Part shown: positions 35,109-42,649 of the stretch, in pieces | Layout: every line of letters starts with the position of its first letter | How positions within the stretch are numbered: the stretch's first letter is position 1 | Assembly: GCA_910583875.1 (NCBI GenBank) | Contig: CAJTXT010000001.1 | Location: forward strand, 620,001-684,000 | Reading direction: 5' to 3' | Origin: an uncultured Vampirovibrio sp. | GTDB lineage: Bacteria; Cyanobacteriota; Vampirovibrionia; Gastranaerophilales; Gastranaerophilaceae | DNA: 64,000 nucleotides | Position numbers and translations under genes: made by a program | The notes under the pieces: generated by a model | Database searches by the model: none | Told to the model about the DNA's origin: nothing | The model's input: only the letters and a program-made list of their open reading frames with translations

Positions 35109-35211
35109 AAACCCTCCATTTTTAAATATTATACTATTTAACAAAATACTTAATCAACACTTGAAAAAACATGAAATTTATGTTACAATTGTAGTATAAG
35201 GAACATTGATA

Positions 35212-36456
35212 ATGTACATAGAAGCACTCGCGCAAAACAGAATACTTTGTTCCGAGAAAATGGTCTTGAAGCTTGGTTTGGTATTAATGGCATTAGCTAT
35301 TTTCTCCACTCCTAATATGTCCATGAGTATCTATGATACAGGCAGTGTTTTAAAAGGTTATATACAAGAGAATACTATGTTAAAAGAGCAGTCAGATGAT
35401 GCTCTTTTTTTATTGCAAAAAAAATGGGACGAAGATTTAAATGCAAAATATCCGAAAACTTCAATTAAAAAAATAGATGAAGGAATAGTTTATATACCGC
35501 TTGTTAAATATGTAAATTCAAGACGCGTAAAAATAAATGTAGCAGAAATCAACAGAAATATAAATCAAGATATTGAAATAATTCCTCAAATGAGCCTTAA
35601 TAAGATGCATTCTAAATCCAAAATAAATAATATAGCATCTCAAAATAATGCTTTGCTTGCAATTAACGGAAGCTATTTTAAACAAGATACAGGAACAGCT
35701 CTTGGTGCATTAGTTATTGATAACGAGATAATATCTGGTCCAATTTATGAAAGGGTTGGATTAGGAATTGAAAATAATGGTTTTAAAACTTCAAGAATAG
35801 CTTTTGAAGGCAGTTTAAAAAAAGCTTCAAAACAGATAAAATTGGATAATATAAATCAACCAAGAATGATGTTTTCGCAAGTTCTTTTATATAATTCAAA
35901 GTGGGGAACCCGTGCTCCTGCTGCTAAAAAACCGGAAGTTTATATTTCCGTTTTAGATAATAAAATTATAAATAAATCAAACTTACCGTTATACATACCT
36001 CAAGGCGGATATGTTATTTCAGCACCCCAAGAAATATTGGCTGATTTTAAAGTTGGAGATAAAGTTGAGATTGATTATAAATTAAACCCCGAATGGGAAA
36101 ATGTGAACCATATAATAAGCGGCGGTCCTTATTTATTAAAAGAAGGTAAAACTTATATAGATGTTACAAATGAAAAACTAACAGGTATAACAGGAAGAAA
36201 CCCTAGGACTGCAATTGGCTATACAAAAGACAATGTTATGATAATGGTTACTGTTGACGGCAGAAAAGAAGGAAGCAGCGGCGTTACCTTAAATGAACTT
36301 GCATCTTTAATGAAAAGCTTTGGCTGCTACGAAGCAATTAATCTTGATGGCGGAAGTTCCACAGTTATGTATGTTAATGGAACTATTTTAACAGGAAGTA
36401 ATATTAAGAACTCTGTTGCGGTAAGTAATGCTTTAGTTGTCAGAAGAAGAGTTTAA
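35212..36456 (+). CDS. Exported phosphodiester glycosidase (NAGPA domain)
   Basis: 414 residues from ATG 35212 (AAGGA nine bases upstream; a TTG at 35206 is too close). One hydrophobic segment near residues 20-40 (LKLGLVLMALAIFSTPNMSM) is a signal or anchor. The C-terminal half has the NAGPA/DUF2233 pattern: LLAINGSYFKQDTGTALGAL, NPRTAIGYTKDNVMIMVTVDG, and EAINLDGGSSTVMYVNG. Related enzymes cleave sugar 1-phosphodiesters, often in cell-envelope polymers. The long hairpin element B starts 4 bp behind its stop. Confidence 0.85.
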   Translation: MYIEALAQNRILCSEKMVLKLGLVLMALAIFSTPNMSMSIYDTGSVLKGYIQENTMLKEQSDDALFLLQKKWDEDLNAKYPKTSIKKIDEGIVYIPLVKYVNSRRVKINVAEINRNINQDIEIIPQMSLNKMHSKSKINNIASQNNALLAINGSYFKQDTGTALGALVIDNEIISGPIYERVGLGIENNGFKTSRIAFEGSLKKASKQIKLDNINQPRMMFSQVLLYNSKWGTRAPAAKKPEVYISVLDNKIINKSNLPLYIPQGGYVISAPQEILADFKVGDKVEIDYKLNPEWENVNHIISGGPYLLKEGKTYIDVTNEKLTGITGRNPRTAIGYTKDNVMIMVTVDGRKEGSSGVTLNELASLMKSFGCYEAINLDGGSSTVMYVNGTILTGSNIKNSVAVSNALVVRRRV

Positions 36457-36459
36457 AAA

Positions 36460-36567
36460 ATATAGAAATCAGAAACTATAGGTTGTTTAAATTTCGTCCT
36501 GTGTTTTTTACATACGTAAAAACAATGGACTTCAATTTAAACAACCTATAGTTTCTGATTTCTATAT
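36460..36567 (+). ncRNA. Long perfect hairpin with conserved core (element B), 3' of the glycosidase
   Basis: Perfectly complementary arms of 34 bp (36460-36493 and 36534-36567) enclose TCGTCCTGTGTTTTTT (36494-36509), a 9-base loop ACATACGTA, and AAAACAATGGACTTCAA (36519-36535). The apical core matches element A at 32852-32973, but the arms share nothing with it. It begins 4 bp behind a stop codon in the sense orientation, as element A does, and is followed by no T-run. The next gene's -35 begins 5 bp later. Confidence 0.6.
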
Positions 36568-36571
36568 AAAC

Positions 36572-36600
36572 TTGCAAAAAAGCTCTAAAAGGTATATAAT
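36572..36600 (+). promoter_or_regulatory. Predicted promoter of the prepilin gene
   Basis: TTGCAA (36572-36577) and TATAAT (36595-36600), 17 bp apart. Transcription would start near 36607, so the whole 12-G tract lies in the 5' leader. Confidence 0.65.
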
Positions 36601-36614
36601 ATCTAATATTTCGC

Positions 36615-36626
36615 GGGGGGGGGGGG
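36615..36626 (+). repeat. Homopolymeric G tract (12 G) in the prepilin ribosome-binding region
   Basis: Twelve G immediately followed by AAGACG and the TTG start. It takes the place of a Shine-Dalgarno sequence. Changes in its length would change spacing and leader structure, so it is a candidate on/off switch at the level of translation. Confidence 0.9.
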
Positions 36627-36632
36627 AAGACG

Positions 36633-37439
36633 TTGTCTGGAAAATCTGCATTTACATTATCTGAAGTTCTGATTACTTTAGTTATTATTGGAGTTATAGC
36701 TGCATTAACCGTTCCTTTTATTATGAATAATACTAATAAACATGAATTTAGAACTGGTATTAAGAAAGCTATTTCATCCTTAAATCAGGCATTAGAAAGA
36801 CATTATTCTACAGAAGGCTTGACTGTTTCAGATTATACCTCTGCAGATTTATTGATTGAAAATGTATTCAAGAAACAAATGAATATAGTTTCTGATGATA
36901 GTATTACGGAATTTACTTCTTCTGAATGTAGAGAGAACAGCAAAATATTTGTAACAACAGATGGCATTATATATTGTGTAACAAATTATGTTTCTTCAAA
37001 TTCGGATAGAAAAGATATACCTTGTAATTACAATAATACTACCCCATGTTCTCTAACAGCAGGTCCAAATTTATATATAGATGTAAATGGCTTGAAAAAG
37101 CCAAACCAATTAACAACTTCTTCTTCCAGACCAAAAGATATATATCAAGCTAGTATATATTCACAACGGGTTATTCCATACGGTATTGCCTCACAAGAAG
37201 TTTTTTATAATACAGAAATAGGAAGTTCTGATGATAATTCTGGTTCGACTTCTGGAGATGATCCAAATCCGAGTCCTAGTCCAGATCCTAAACCAGAGCC
37301 AAACCCAGATCCAAGTATAGAGCCAGATGAACCTGATCCAGAAAATCCTTGGTATGACCAGTATGACCCTAATAAATGGCCGAGCTGGAAAGATTTTCTT
37401 AAATGGCTTAAAAATTTACTTAGCGGTATATTTGGTTAA
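36633..37439 (+). CDS. Type IV pilin-like protein with N-terminal methylation motif
   Basis: 268 residues, TTG start. GKSAFTLSEVLITLVIIGVI is a class III prepilin signal: cleavage is expected before the methylated F, with E at +5, and the helix continues into AALTVPFIMNN. The globular part has four Cys (SECRE, IYCVTNY, IPCNYN, TPCSLTA). Residues ~200-250 form a D/P/E/S-rich spacer (PSPDPKPEPNPDPSIEPDEP), then a Trp-rich basic tail (WPSWKDFLKWLKNLLSGIFG), unusual for pilins and perhaps a surface or membrane contact. PilT at the right edge of the window could retract such fibres. Preceded by a poly-G tract. Confidence 0.85.
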   Translation: MSGKSAFTLSEVLITLVIIGVIAALTVPFIMNNTNKHEFRTGIKKAISSLNQALERHYSTEGLTVSDYTSADLLIENVFKKQMNIVSDDSITEFTSSECRENSKIFVTTDGIIYCVTNYVSSNSDRKDIPCNYNNTTPCSLTAGPNLYIDVNGLKKPNQLTTSSSRPKDIYQASIYSQRVIPYGIASQEVFYNTEIGSSDDNSGSTSGDDPNPSPSPDPKPEPNPDPSIEPDEPDPENPWYDQYDPNKWPSWKDFLKWLKNLLSGIFG

Positions 37440-37445
37440 TATTTA

Positions 37446-37928
37446 TTAATAGAAATTTGCTTCTTTATACTTCCTATATTCGCTGAGTCTATTATAGAAA
37501 TCAGGCCACCAAACACGTATTAAACCGTCAATAATACCAACATCATCATAATAAGCATTTTCACCCTTTGGATTAATGTATTTAGTATTAAAGGTCGAAT
37601 TCATCATAGGTGTCATTGGTGTACCACGTAGTGCTACACGTGAACTTTCTAACTTTAAAGCATTAATTCTTTGAGTTGGTGTACCTTTTTGAATTTCATT
37701 AAAAAGCTGCAGTTCAAGCCTCTCAATTCTATCCATTGTATTTTCTTCATCAAAAGAATTACTAAAAACACGTTTTTCAATAGTGTTTAAAGCCTTAAAT
37801 TGCTGTGGAGCAAGATTAACCAATCTTGGGTTATCAGCTGTATTTTCATACTCAAAAGCAAAAGCACTATAAGGTATAAAAAATAACATAGTTATCCCTA
37901 TAAATAATATTTTTGGCAATTTGCCCAT
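37446..37928 (-). CDS. Unrecognised exported 160-aa protein
   Basis: Signal peptide (KILFIGITMLFFIPYSAFAF, cleavage likely after AFA) then a mostly helical domain. EKRVFSNSFDEENTMDRIERLELQLF (residues ~52-77) is the best conserved-looking stretch, with the pattern E-x-x-x-F ... R-I-x-R-L-E-x-x-L-F. The C-terminus is aromatic (VWWPDFYNRLSEYRKY). No family recognised. Converges on the prepilin with 6 bp between stops. A hairpin lies just before its start. Confidence 0.7.
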   Translation of the reverse strand: MGKLPKILFIGITMLFFIPYSAFAFEYENTADNPRLVNLAPQQFKALNTIEKRVFSNSFDEENTMDRIERLELQLFNEIQKGTPTQRINALKLESSRVALRGTPMTPMMNSTFNTKYINPKGENAYYDDVGIIDGLIRVWWPDFYNRLSEYRKYKEANFY

Positions 37929-37938
37929 AACACACTTC

Positions 37939-37989
37939 CCGTAAACTAAAGAACACTTTTATCCCTACATATTCTTTTTTAGTTTACGG
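37939..37989 (-). promoter_or_regulatory. Leader hairpin before the 160-aa gene
   Basis: A 12-bp perfect stem (CCGTAAACTAAA 37939-37950 with its complement at 37978-37989) around a 27-base loop, ending 11 bp before the ATG at 37928. On the minus strand the arm runs straight into the GGGAAG that would serve as ribosome site, and no T-run follows, so a role in the leader fits better than a terminator on this strand. On the plus strand it is followed by TGTTTTTCG. Confidence 0.4.
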
Positions 37990-38064
37990 TGTTTTTCGCT
38001 ATAGCATACCGCCCGATTGGTTATGATTTATTACCTGTTGCAGTAGGTCTTTAAAACAGAATTA

Positions 38065-38529
38065 TTATTCTTGAATTGTTATGGAATTTCTTCCGCCTTC
38101 TTTTATTTCAAGAATTAACTCGCCATTTTGAGTATCTTGAGCTGCAACAATAACAATGGCAGAGAAAAAGCCAAGTTCTTGATAATATCTCATAATATCT
38201 TTTCTAATTGCTGAAATATTTTCAGGTGTCATTGGTTTATTGATTTTATCTTTAATAACATTTAATAATTCAGCTGATGAAACAGAAGCATTGTTTACGA
38301 AAACAACAGATTTTATATCAGCAGAAGTTACTTGTTCTTGAGTTTTAGGCGGCATTTTAGTTGTAACAATAGCGCTTTTATTTTTAGCTCTTGTAACCAT
38401 TTCATGAGTTCTTAAATCTCTCATTGATTGAGAATTAAGTGCGCCTGCATCATAATATGCAAGCCCTGCCAAACAAACAAAGTTTGGGATTATAAATGAC
38501 ATTAAACACAAGATAAATAACTTCTTCAT
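38065..38529 (-). CDS. Exported protein with a single POTRA-like domain
   Basis: 154 residues. Signal peptide (LFILCLMSFIIPNFVCLA), a short linker, then from ~70 a POTRA-type fold: IKSVVFVNNASVSSAELLNV, KPMTPENISAIRKDIMRYYQ, LGFFSAIVIVAAQ and GELILEIKEGGRN, the beta-alpha-alpha-beta-beta order of the POTRA_2 type in TpsB/BamA proteins. There is no beta-barrel after it, so this is a free periplasmic POTRA. TTTTAT-rich promoter region divergent from tig. Confidence 0.75.
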   Translation of the reverse strand: MKKLFILCLMSFIIPNFVCLAGLAYYDAGALNSQSMRDLRTHEMVTRAKNKSAIVTTKMPPKTQEQVTSADIKSVVFVNNASVSSAELLNVIKDKINKPMTPENISAIRKDIMRYYQELGFFSAIVIVAAQDTQNGELILEIKEGGRNSITIQE

Positions 38530-38627
38530 AAAAACCTCACTAATTCTTTAATAAATTTATTATACCATACTTACTAATATACAAGTGGGATTTTTTTATA
38601 TAAACTCCTCTAAATCGTCTATTTTAT

Positions 38628-38654
38628 TTGAAAGAAATATATTTATGTTATAAT
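38628..38654 (+). promoter_or_regulatory. Possible tig-clpP-clpX promoter
   Basis: TTGAAA (38628-38633) and TATAAT (38649-38654) with a short 15-bp spacer (16 if TTTGAA is used). A second TATAAT lies at 38696-38701 closer to the start. Confidence 0.4.
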
Positions 38655-38729
38655 CTAACATAGACGGGTAGTATTGTATCCGTATGAGGCATGTGTATAA
38701 TCAATTTAGAATAGAAAAGGTGACATAAA

Positions 38730-40031
38730 ATGGCAGTAACAATTGAAAAATTAGAAAACAATGAAGTAAAATTGAATATTGAAGTTGAATCAGCAGTTTC
38801 TTCTTTTGAATATGACAAAGCTTGTAAAAAACTTGCTCAACGAGTTAATGTTCCTGGTTTTAGACAAGGAAAAGCTCCTAAAAATATTTTAGAAAAATAT
38901 GTAGGTATTGCAGCTATTCAAAGAGAAGTTTTAGACAGTATTCTTCCAACAATTTTCGAAAACGCTATTGAAGAAAATAAATTTGAATTAGTATCTGCTC
39001 CAAGCCTAGAATCTTTTGAATTTGCAGAAGATAAATCATTAAAAGCAGTTGCTAAATTTGAATTAAAACCAGAAGTTAAATTAGAAGCATACAAAGGTCT
39101 TGAAATTGAAGTTGAAGAATATAAAAATGCTGAAGATGCAATGGATAAAGAAATGCAGCATTTAGCAGACAGATTTGCTGAATTAAAAGATATTACAGAT
39201 AGAAAATCAATAAATACAGACTTAGTAAATATTGATTTCGACGGTTATGTTGACGGCGAAGAAATCAAAGGCGGAGCTGCTAAAAATTATGTTTTAGATT
39301 TAGCTCATTCTAACTTTATTCCTGGTTTTGCTGAACAATTAGTTGATCATGAAATCGGTGAAGAATTTAAAATTAATGTTAAATTCCCTGAAGAATACCA
39401 CGATGAAAAATTAAAAGGTAAAGATGCTGAGTTTAACATTAAATTAAATGCTATTAAAGAAAAAGTTCTTCCAGAATTAAATGATGAATTAGCTAAAAAA
39501 GTAAATCCTAAATTTGAAACAATGGATTCTTTAAAAGCTGATATTCAAACCTTCCTTGATAATACAGCAAAAGCTGAAAATGAAAAAAGAGTTGCAGTAA
39601 AAATATTTGATACTTTATTAGAAAAAACAAATATTGATATCCAAGATGCAATGATTAATCGTGAAATCCAAGCATTAATGGGTGAATTCAGACAAAGAGT
39701 TAACATGCAAGGCGGAAACTATGACGAAATGCTTGAAAGAGAAGGTCATGAAAAAGTTTACGCTCAAATGAGAGAAGAAGCAGTTTCAAGAATTAAAACT
39801 TCTTTAATCGTTGGTAAAATTGCTCAAGAAGAAAAAATTACAGTAACTTCTGAAGATATTCAAGGTAAAATTGGTGAATTAGCAAGCATTTACCGCACAA
39901 CATCAGAAGAAATTGTTTCTGAAATTCAAAAAAATGTAAACTTATTACATTCAATTAATCAACAAGTAATTACTGAAAAAGTTACAAAATTATTAATTGA
40001 TAATGCAAAAGTAAACTACAAAAATAATTAA
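38730..40031 (+). CDS. tig: Trigger factor (ribosome-bound chaperone)
   Basis: Binds nascent chains at the ribosome exit. N-terminal ribosome-binding domain with NVPGFRQGKAPKNILEKYVG (signature GFRxGxxP), middle FKBP-like PPIase domain (VNIDFDGYVDGEEIKGGAAK, FIPGFAEQLVDHEIGEEF) and a long helical C-terminal domain. 433 residues. AAGGTGA before the ATG. Followed by clpP at 25 bp, the classic tig-clpP-clpX order. Confidence 0.95.
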   Translation: MAVTIEKLENNEVKLNIEVESAVSSFEYDKACKKLAQRVNVPGFRQGKAPKNILEKYVGIAAIQREVLDSILPTIFENAIEENKFELVSAPSLESFEFAEDKSLKAVAKFELKPEVKLEAYKGLEIEVEEYKNAEDAMDKEMQHLADRFAELKDITDRKSINTDLVNIDFDGYVDGEEIKGGAAKNYVLDLAHSNFIPGFAEQLVDHEIGEEFKINVKFPEEYHDEKLKGKDAEFNIKLNAIKEKVLPELNDELAKKVNPKFETMDSLKADIQTFLDNTAKAENEKRVAVKIFDTLLEKTNIDIQDAMINREIQALMGEFRQRVNMQGGNYDEMLEREGHEKVYAQMREEAVSRIKTSLIVGKIAQEEKITVTSEDIQGKIGELASIYRTTSEEIVSEIQKNVNLLHSINQQVITEKVTKLLIDNAKVNYKNN

Positions 40032-40056
40032 TCTATAAGGTTAGAAAGGGAAAAAT

Positions 40057-40665
40057 ATGAGTTTTGTACCTGTAGTAATTGAACAATCAAGCAGAGGCGA
40101 AAGATCTTTTGATATTTTCTCAAGATTATTAAGAGAAAGAATCATTTTCTTAGGCACTCCAATTGATGATATGGTAGCAAACTTAATTGTTGCTCAGTTA
40201 TTGTTATTAGATAGTGAAAATCCAGAAAAAGATATTATGTTATATATCAATTCACCTGGCGGCAGCGTAACAGCCGGTTTCGCTATTTACGATACTATGC
40301 AGCATATTAGAGCAGATGTATCTACAATTTGTTTAGGTCAAGCTGCTTCAATGGGTGCATTCCTTCTTTCATCTGGTGCTAAAGGTAAAAGATTAGCTCT
40401 TCCTCATTCAAGAGTATTAATTCACCAACCTTTAGGCGGTGCTCAAGGTCAAGCAACAGATATTGAAATTCAAGCAAATGAAATTTTAAGAATTAAAAAA
40501 TCATTGAATTCAATTTTATCTGCAAACACAGGACAACCACTTAAGAAAATTGAAAAAGATACAGATAGAGACTATATCATGACTCCGGAAGAAGCTTTAG
40601 AATATGGTATGATTGATAGAGTTGTTACTGCTAATACACAACCTAAACCAAATCAGGAGATATAA
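40057..40665 (+). CDS. clpP: ATP-dependent Clp protease proteolytic subunit
   Basis: Serine peptidase that forms a tetradecameric chamber for ClpX. Catalytic triad: Ser in GQAASMGAFLL, His in LPHSRVLIHQPLGGAQGQ, Asp in DRDYIMTPEEALEYGMID. LYINSPGGSVTAGFAIYDTM is the oxyanion strand. 202 residues, normal; strong GAAAGGG before the ATG. Confidence 0.96.
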   Translation: MSFVPVVIEQSSRGERSFDIFSRLLRERIIFLGTPIDDMVANLIVAQLLLLDSENPEKDIMLYINSPGGSVTAGFAIYDTMQHIRADVSTICLGQAASMGAFLLSSGAKGKRLALPHSRVLIHQPLGGAQGQATDIEIQANEILRIKKSLNSILSANTGQPLKKIEKDTDRDYIMTPEEALEYGMIDRVVTANTQPKPNQEI

Positions 40666-40669
40666 TTAA

Positions 40670-42016
40670 ATGCCAAATGATGACAGTCGTTTAAAATGTT
40701 CATTTTGCGGTAAAACACAAGAGCAAGTAAAAAAATTAATTGCTGGTCCAGATGTTTATATTTGTGACGAGTGTGTTGAATTGTGTAATGAAATTTTAGA
40801 TGAAGAGTTTCTAGAAAATAAAGAAAAACCTGAAGAAGTTGAAACAAAAGAAGCTGATTTAACAAAGCTTCCAAAACCGCATGAAATAAAAAAATATCTT
40901 GATGAATATATTATTGGTCAAGATGATGCAAAAAAGGTGCTGTCCGTTGCAGTTTATAACCATTATAAAAGAATTGCACATAATGCGGAAGCAAAAACAG
41001 ATGATAAAAAAGTTGAAATCCAAAAAAGTAATATTCTTCTTGTAGGTCCTACAGGAAGCGGTAAAACTTTATTGGCTCAAACTTTGGCAAAAATGCTTGA
41101 TGTACCATTTGCAATTGCGGACGCTACAACTTTAACAGAAGCAGGTTATGTTGGCGATGACGTTGAAAACATTCTTTTAAGACTTTATCAAAACGCTGAT
41201 TTTGACGCTCAAAAGGCTGAAAGAGGCATTATCTATATAGATGAAATTGATAAAATCTCAAGAAAATCTGAAAATACAAGCATAACAAGAGATGTTTCAG
41301 GTGAAGGTGTGCAGCAGGCTTTGTTAAAAATGATAGAAGGTACTGTTGCAAATGTTCCTCCTCAAGGCGGAAGAAAACATCCTCATCAAGAATTCATTCA
41401 AATAAACACAGCTAATATATTATTTATTGTTGGTGGTGCATTTGTAGGTCTTGATAAAATTGTTGAAAGACGTGCAGGTGAATCTACTACAATAGGTTTT
41501 GGTGCTGATAGAGCTAAAACTCAAGCAGAAAAAGAACTTGAAGCTGCTAAATTATTAAAGAAATTACAACCGGAAGATTTGTTGAAATTTGGTTTAATTC
41601 CTGAATTTATCGGCAGAGTTCCTGTTTATGCAGTTTTAGACCCTCTTGAAGAATCAACTTTGAAGAATATTTTAACTCAGCCTAAGAACGCTTTGTTGAA
41701 ACAATATCAATGCTTATTAAATATGGATGGTGTTGAGTTGAAGTTTGAGCCAGAAGCTGTTGATTTAATTGCTGCTGAAGCTATTAAGCGTAAGACTGGT
41801 GCAAGGGCATTGCGTTCAATTGTTGAAGAAATCATGCTTGATGTTATGTATGCAGTTCCAGAACAGGAAGATGTTAAGGAATTTACTGTAACAGCTGATA
41901 TGGTTAAGAAAAAAGAAGAAGGTGTTGCTGAATTAATAAAGCTTCCTACAAAAAAGACAGAAGTTGAAGAAGATACAGCAAAACCAAAATTAAAGCCTAC
42001 AGAAGAAATTGCATAA
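40670..42016 (+). CDS. clpX: ATP-dependent Clp protease ATP-binding subunit
   Basis: AAA+ unfoldase partner of ClpP. N-terminal zinc-binding domain with CSFCGK and CDECVELC, Walker A GPTGSGKTLLAQ, Walker B IIYIDEIDKI, pore-loop GYVGDDVEN, sensor region FGLIPEFIGRVPV. The IGF-type loop that docks on ClpP is visible as TIGFGAD. 448 residues. Starts 4 bp behind clpP with CAGGAGA; a terminator follows. Confidence 0.96.
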   Translation: MPNDDSRLKCSFCGKTQEQVKKLIAGPDVYICDECVELCNEILDEEFLENKEKPEEVETKEADLTKLPKPHEIKKYLDEYIIGQDDAKKVLSVAVYNHYKRIAHNAEAKTDDKKVEIQKSNILLVGPTGSGKTLLAQTLAKMLDVPFAIADATTLTEAGYVGDDVENILLRLYQNADFDAQKAERGIIYIDEIDKISRKSENTSITRDVSGEGVQQALLKMIEGTVANVPPQGGRKHPHQEFIQINTANILFIVGGAFVGLDKIVERRAGESTTIGFGADRAKTQAEKELEAAKLLKKLQPEDLLKFGLIPEFIGRVPVYAVLDPLEESTLKNILTQPKNALLKQYQCLLNMDGVELKFEPEAVDLIAAEAIKRKTGARALRSIVEEIMLDVMYAVPEQEDVKEFTVTADMVKKKEEGVAELIKLPTKKTEVEEDTAKPKLKPTEEIA

Positions 42017-42018
42017 AG

Positions 42019-42048
42019 AAAAAGACCTCTATATAAGAGGTCTTTTTT
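42019..42048 (+). terminator. Intrinsic terminator of tig-clpP-clpX
   Basis: AAAAAGACCTCT / AGAGGTCTTTTTT stem of 12 bp with a 5-base loop, directly behind the clpX stop and ending in a T-run. Confidence 0.92.
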
Positions 42049-42117
42049 ATAATTATATTTAGTATTTATATTTTATATAAGGTATTTATTATAAATTAAA
42101 CGAATTATTTATAAGCT

Positions 42118-42148
42118 GGTAAGATGCTGAAACAAGTTCAGCATGACA
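42118..42148. repeat. Palindromic repeat arm (right-arm orientation), outward-facing pair, first half
   Basis: GGTAAGATGCTGAAACAAGTTCAGCATGACA. It precedes the other half (42192-42222), the reverse of the usual left-right order. Confidence 0.88.
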
Positions 42149-42191
42149 ATGTTTATTTATTTTAACTAGAAATCAAACTCTTAAATCTATC

Positions 42192-42222
42192 TGTCATTCC
42201 GAACTTGTTTCGGAATCTTACC
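42192..42222. repeat. Palindromic repeat arm (left-arm orientation), second half
   Basis: TGTCATTCCGAACTTGTTTC followed by GGAATCTTACC, a third outer variant (ATTCCGAA) also seen in the arms at 34493 and 53033. The two arms with 43 bp between them fill much of the 238-bp gap after clpX. Confidence 0.88.
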
Positions 42223-42254
42223 AATTAACAAATAAATCTATTACTCTAAAAAGT

Positions 42255-42518
42255 TTAATTTTTTTGATAATTTAATTGTCGTTTTTTTTCATACCATTTT
42301 TGTACTTTATTATAATGTTCATCTCTTATTTCTGTAATATAATTAATCTGTGCTTTAGAAGCATATATTAATCCCTTTAGTTCATTAAAAGCTGTTAATT
42401 CTTCATTATTTAAAAATAAACCATAGTTTTCACTTAATTTTTCATTAATAATTTCATTTAAAGTGCTAATAGATATAATCGGATAATGAATTTGTGTTAT
42501 AAAATCTTCTAAGTCCAT
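42255..42518 (-). CDS. Unrecognised 87-aa cytoplasmic protein
   Basis: Starts behind a good AAGGAG (spacing six). Mostly helical and charged: MDLEDFITQIHYPIISISTL, then NEIINEKLSENYGLFLNNEE, and a K-rich tail (VQKWYEKKRQLNYQKN). No signal, no membrane helix, no family recognised. It stands alone between a repeat and lepA; the ribosome site and codon use make it a probable real gene. Confidence 0.6.
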   Translation of the reverse strand: MDLEDFITQIHYPIISISTLNEIINEKLSENYGLFLNNEELTAFNELKGLIYASKAQINYITEIRDEHYNKVQKWYEKKRQLNYQKN

Positions 42519-42614
42519 TTTAAACTCCTTATGCTATTAATGAAAATATTAATATAAACTTTTAGTTAGGGTTTTCTATTTATAGAACTATGATATATTT
42601 TATTCTTTAAAATA

Positions 42615-42643
42615 TTGGCAAAGTTGTATTTCTGTAATACACT
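42615..42643 (+). promoter_or_regulatory. Predicted lepA promoter, giving a leaderless transcript
   Basis: TTGGCA (42615-42620) and TACACT (42638-42643) with exactly 17 bp between. The lepA ATG begins 7 bases after the -10, which is the expected transcription start, and no Shine-Dalgarno is present. Confidence 0.6.
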
Positions 42644-42649
42644 AAAATT

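Noticed and set aside
36460..36567. Integron attC site or ordinary terminator
   Set aside because: The outer arms are not conserved between the two hairpins and no paired GTTRRRY/RYYYAAC core was found; no T-run follows either stem.
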